From CAUPWF01 sp036656795 (GTDB lineage Bacteria > Bacillota > Clostridia > Lachnospirales > Lachnospiraceae): a DNA stretch of 64,000 bases. Of this stretch, positions 61,562-64,000 are shown one piece after another (the first letter of the stretch is position 1; every line of letters begins with the position of its first letter). Location of the stretch: contig JAVXHR010000009.1 of assembly GCA_036656795.1 (NCBI GenBank), forward strand, positions 15,928 through 79,927, given 5' to 3'. The notes below the pieces were generated by a model. That model was not told the origin of the DNA. It searched no databases and saw only the letters and a list, made by a program, of their open reading frames with translations. The translations under genes were made by a program, and so were the position numbers.

Positions 61562-62311
61562 ATGGCAAGAAGAAAAATTGTAGCAGGAAACTGGAAGATG
61601 AACATGACACCAAGTGAAGCGGTTTCATTGGTAAATGAACTAAAACCACTGGTAGCAAGTGATACAGTAGACGTTGTGTTTTGTGTACCTGCAATTGATA
61701 TTATCCCTGCAATGGAAGCAGCAAAAGGTTCTAATATACAAATTGGTGCAGAAAATATGTATTATGAGGAAAAAGGTGCATATACAGGAGAAATTTCTCC
61801 ATCTATGCTTACAGATGTAGGTGTTAAATATGTAGTACTTGGACATTCTGAACGAAGAGAATATTTTGCAGAGACAAATGAAACTGTGAATAAAAAAGTT
61901 ATAAAAGCATTTGAACATCATATGACACCAATTGTATGTTGTGGTGAAACATTAGACCAAAGAGAACAAGGAATTACTATTGATTTTATTCGTCAGCAAA
62001 TTAAAGTTGCTTTTATGAATGTGACAGCTGAACAGGCAGCATCTGCTGTTATTGCTTATGAACCAATCTGGGCAATCGGAACCGGAAAAGTTGCAACAAC
62101 AGAACAGGCGCAGGAAGTATGTGCTGCAATTCGTGTATGTATTGGTGAGATATATGACCAGGCTACTGCAGAAGCAATTCGTATTCAATATGGTGGTTCT
62201 GTATCGGCAGATAGTGCTCCAGAATTATTTGCACAAGCTGATATTGATGGTGGACTTGTTGGAGGTGCAGCACTGAAACCGGACTTTGGAAAGATTGTGA
62301 ATTATGAGTAA
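61562..62311 (+). CDS. tpiA: Triosephosphate isomerase
   Basis: This 249-residue enzyme interconverts DHAP and glyceraldehyde-3-phosphate. It starts RRKIVAGNWKMN, has electrophile His in LGHSERR, catalytic Glu in AYEPIWAIGTGK and phosphate loop YGGSV. Its stop overlaps the gpmI start by 8 bases. Confidence 0.97.
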   Translation: MARRKIVAGNWKMNMTPSEAVSLVNELKPLVASDTVDVVFCVPAIDIIPAMEAAKGSNIQIGAENMYYEEKGAYTGEISPSMLTDVGVKYVVLGHSERREYFAETNETVNKKVIKAFEHHMTPIVCCGETLDQREQGITIDFIRQQIKVAFMNVTAEQAASAVIAYEPIWAIGTGKVATTEQAQEVCAAIRVCIGEIYDQATAEAIRIQYGGSVSADSAPELFAQADIDGGLVGGAALKPDFGKIVNYE

Positions 62312-63845
62312 AAAACCAACTGTATTGATGATCTTAGATGGATTTGGATTAAATTCCAGAAAAGATAATAATGCTGTTGCGGAAGCAAATACACCGGTTC
62401 TTGATAGACTTATGGAAGAATATCCTTTTGTAAAAGGGAATGCAAGTGGTCTTGCAGTAGGACTTCCAGAAGGCCAGATGGGAAATTCCGAGGTAGGACA
62501 TTTGAACATAGGGGCGGGTCGTATTGTATATCAGGAATTGACAAGAATTACAAAGGAGATTCAAGACGGTGATTTTTTTCGCAATACAGAATTGATAAAG
62601 GCATGTAAAAATGCAAAAGAGAATGGATCGGCACTCCACATGTATGGATTATTGTCAAATGGTGGTGTGCATAGTCATAATACTCATCTATATGGATTGT
62701 TAGAGCTTGCAAAACAGGAAGGTGTAGATAAAGTATATGTGCATTGTTTTCTAGATGGAAGAGATACACCACCTTCTTCGGGTAAAGAATTTATAGAAGA
62801 GTTAGAAACAAAGATGAAAGAAATAGGAGTTGGCGAGATTGCAACCGTTATGGGGCGCTATTATGTTATGGATCGCGATAATCGTTGGGATCGTGTTGAA
62901 CAGGCTTATAAAGCCATGGTAAAAGGCGAAGGAGCAACTGCCTGCTGTGGTGCTTGTGCAGTACAACAGTCTTATGATTTAGGAAAGACAGATGAGTTTG
63001 TGCTTCCTACAGTTGTAATGAAGAATGATAAGCCGGTGGCAACGATTCAGGATGGGGATTCAATTATATTTTTTAATTTCAGACCGGATCGAGCAAGAGA
63101 AATCACAAGAGTATTTTGTGCAAAAGATTTTACCGGATTTAATCGAGAAAAACGAATAGACACTACGTATGTATGTTTTACGGAATATGATATTACAATT
63201 CCCAATAAATCAGTTGCTTTTTTAAAGACATCTATTGATAACACATTTGGTCAATATCTGGCAACAAATCATATGACACAGGCTAGAATTGCAGAAACAG
63301 AAAAGTATGCCCATGTAACATTCTTTTTCAATGGTGGAGTGGAAGAACCCAATAATGGAGAGGACCGTATCCTGGTGAACTCCCCCAAAGTTGCAACGTA
63401 TGATTTGCAGCCGGAGATGAGTGCATATCAGGTGTGCGACAAGTTGGTAGAAGCAATTCAATCTGCAAAGTATGATGTAATTATTATTAATTTTGCAAAT
63501 CCGGATATGGTAGGGCATACAGGAATTGAAACAGCAGCAATTAAGGCGGTTGAAACAGTGGATACATGCGTAGGGAAGGCAATAGAAGCACTTCTGTCGG
63601 TAGATGGACAGATGTTTATCTGCGCAGACCATGGAAATGCAGAGCAATTAGTAGATTATGAAACTCAAGAGCCATTTACAGCACATACGATTAACCCGGT
63701 ACCATTTATCTTGGTGAACGCTGCTAGATCATGGGGATTAAGAGAAGATGGTTGTTTGGCGGATATTGCACCTACATTAATTGAATTAATGGGAATGGAG
63801 CAACCAAAAGAGATGACAGGCACTTCTTTATTAATTTCTAAATAG
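62304..63845 (+). CDS. gpmI: Cofactor-independent phosphoglycerate mutase
   Basis: This 513-residue alkaline-phosphatase-fold Mn enzyme has LMILDGFGL, the nucleophile Ser in GQMGNSEVGHLNIGAGR, MGRYYVMDRDNRWDR and FNGGVEEPNNGEDR with late CADHGNAEQL. It overlaps tpiA, implying coupled translation. Enolase is not in the window. Confidence 0.97.
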   Translation: MSKKPTVLMILDGFGLNSRKDNNAVAEANTPVLDRLMEEYPFVKGNASGLAVGLPEGQMGNSEVGHLNIGAGRIVYQELTRITKEIQDGDFFRNTELIKACKNAKENGSALHMYGLLSNGGVHSHNTHLYGLLELAKQEGVDKVYVHCFLDGRDTPPSSGKEFIEELETKMKEIGVGEIATVMGRYYVMDRDNRWDRVEQAYKAMVKGEGATACCGACAVQQSYDLGKTDEFVLPTVVMKNDKPVATIQDGDSIIFFNFRPDRAREITRVFCAKDFTGFNREKRIDTTYVCFTEYDITIPNKSVAFLKTSIDNTFGQYLATNHMTQARIAETEKYAHVTFFFNGGVEEPNNGEDRILVNSPKVATYDLQPEMSAYQVCDKLVEAIQSAKYDVIIINFANPDMVGHTGIETAAIKAVETVDTCVGKAIEALLSVDGQMFICADHGNAEQLVDYETQEPFTAHTINPVPFILVNAARSWGLREDGCLADIAPTLIELMGMEQPKEMTGTSLLISK

Positions 63846-63894
63846 ATACATTGTTTAAGGCTTTAAATTAAATATATATTGTGTGAACAGAACC

Positions 63895-63937
63895 AAGGAA
63901 CCGTACCACAAGTAGTGAATATGGACGGTTCCTTTTT
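63895..63937 (+). terminator. Terminator of the glycolytic operon
   Basis: AAGGAACCGT (63895-63904) and ACGGTTCCTT (63924-63933) form a 10-bp stem with a 19-base loop, followed by a run of T. The last 60 bases of the window show no gene. Confidence 0.88.
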
Positions 63938-64000
63938 AGTATTTATTTTTAATTTTAACTTTAATAAAATTTGAGAATGAAAAGCTAGACATTTATATTC

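Noticed and set aside
61078..61605. 175-codon open frame on the minus strand
   Set aside because: It is antisense to pgk with low-complexity Ser/Ala/Pro content, typical of a shadow of a well-conserved gene.
1..64000. CRISPR arrays, tRNA or rRNA genes, insertion sequences or prophage
   Set aside because: No regularly spaced repeats, no recognisable cloverleaf or rRNA segments, and no transposase, integrase or phage-like frames were seen.

Overview
The window is a low-GC, AT-rich Firmicute chromosome with strong AGGAGG-type ribosome sites, sporulation-associated genes (spoIIM-like, spoVB-like), a Clostridia-type LexA box and no phage or insertion-sequence material. Gene content and order (fucose/rhamnose glycyl-radical microcompartment, YesMN regulators, isc genes next to mnmA) fit an anaerobic gut Lachnospiraceae (Clostridium phytofermentans / Roseburia type). 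This family-level placement is inference; species cannot be read from the sequence alone.

Region 1 (410-13669) is a complete B12-independent bacterial microcompartment (BMC) locus for the 1,2-propanediol branch of L-fucose/L-rhamnose breakdown. It is split into two operons, each with a near-perfect sigma-A promoter (341-369 and 4604-4632) and each preceded by the same 14-bp direct repeat. Operon A holds the glycyl-radical propanediol dehydratase, its activase, a PduU/EutS shell protein and a PduV/EutP GTPase. Operon B holds an L-fuculose-1-phosphate class II aldolase, a GlcG/HbpS-like protein, CoA-acylating aldehyde dehydrogenase, a zinc alcohol dehydrogenase, four hexamer shell proteins, PduL, the pentamer vertex protein, PduS and PduT, and a DeoR regulator. 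Five cargo proteins carry recognisable terminal encapsulation helices, and the dehydratase carries a candidate internal one.

Region 2 (13687-26810) feeds the compartment. It has an AraC regulator divergent from L-fucose isomerase, a RhaB/FucK-type kinase, a three-component sugar sensor (YesN response regulator, YesM kinase, membrane-anchored sugar-binding protein), an RbsABC-type importer and a FucU mutarotase. Predicted flow: L-fucose import, mutarotation, isomerisation to L-fuculose, phosphorylation, aldol cleavage to DHAP and lactaldehyde, reduction to 1,2-propanediol, dehydration to propanal, then 1-propanol plus propionyl-CoA and propionyl-phosphate.

Region 3 (26966-63845) is ordinary chromosome: an L,D-transpeptidase; tgt-yajC; leuB-ilvD-ilvB; serC-serA; a polysaccharide deacetylase with a hairpin over its ribosome site; aroF-aroB-aroE meeting prs tail to tail; a PDZ/radical SAM protein with der, plsY and gpsA; LexA-controlled recA-recX; rny; an aminotransferase; nudix and spoIIM-like genes; spoVB; iscR-iscS-iscU-mnmA; a PHP phosphatase; and the glycolytic gap-pgk-tpiA-gpmI cluster.

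The BMC belongs to a known class. The details that look least described are: tandem in-frame starts on one shell gene, an inserted helix in the dehydratase, a cysteine cluster in the aldolase tail, a shell protein with a rebuilt pore loop, a structured RNA between shell and enzyme genes, the shared operator repeat, and PduS/PduT kept in a cobalamin-free compartment.
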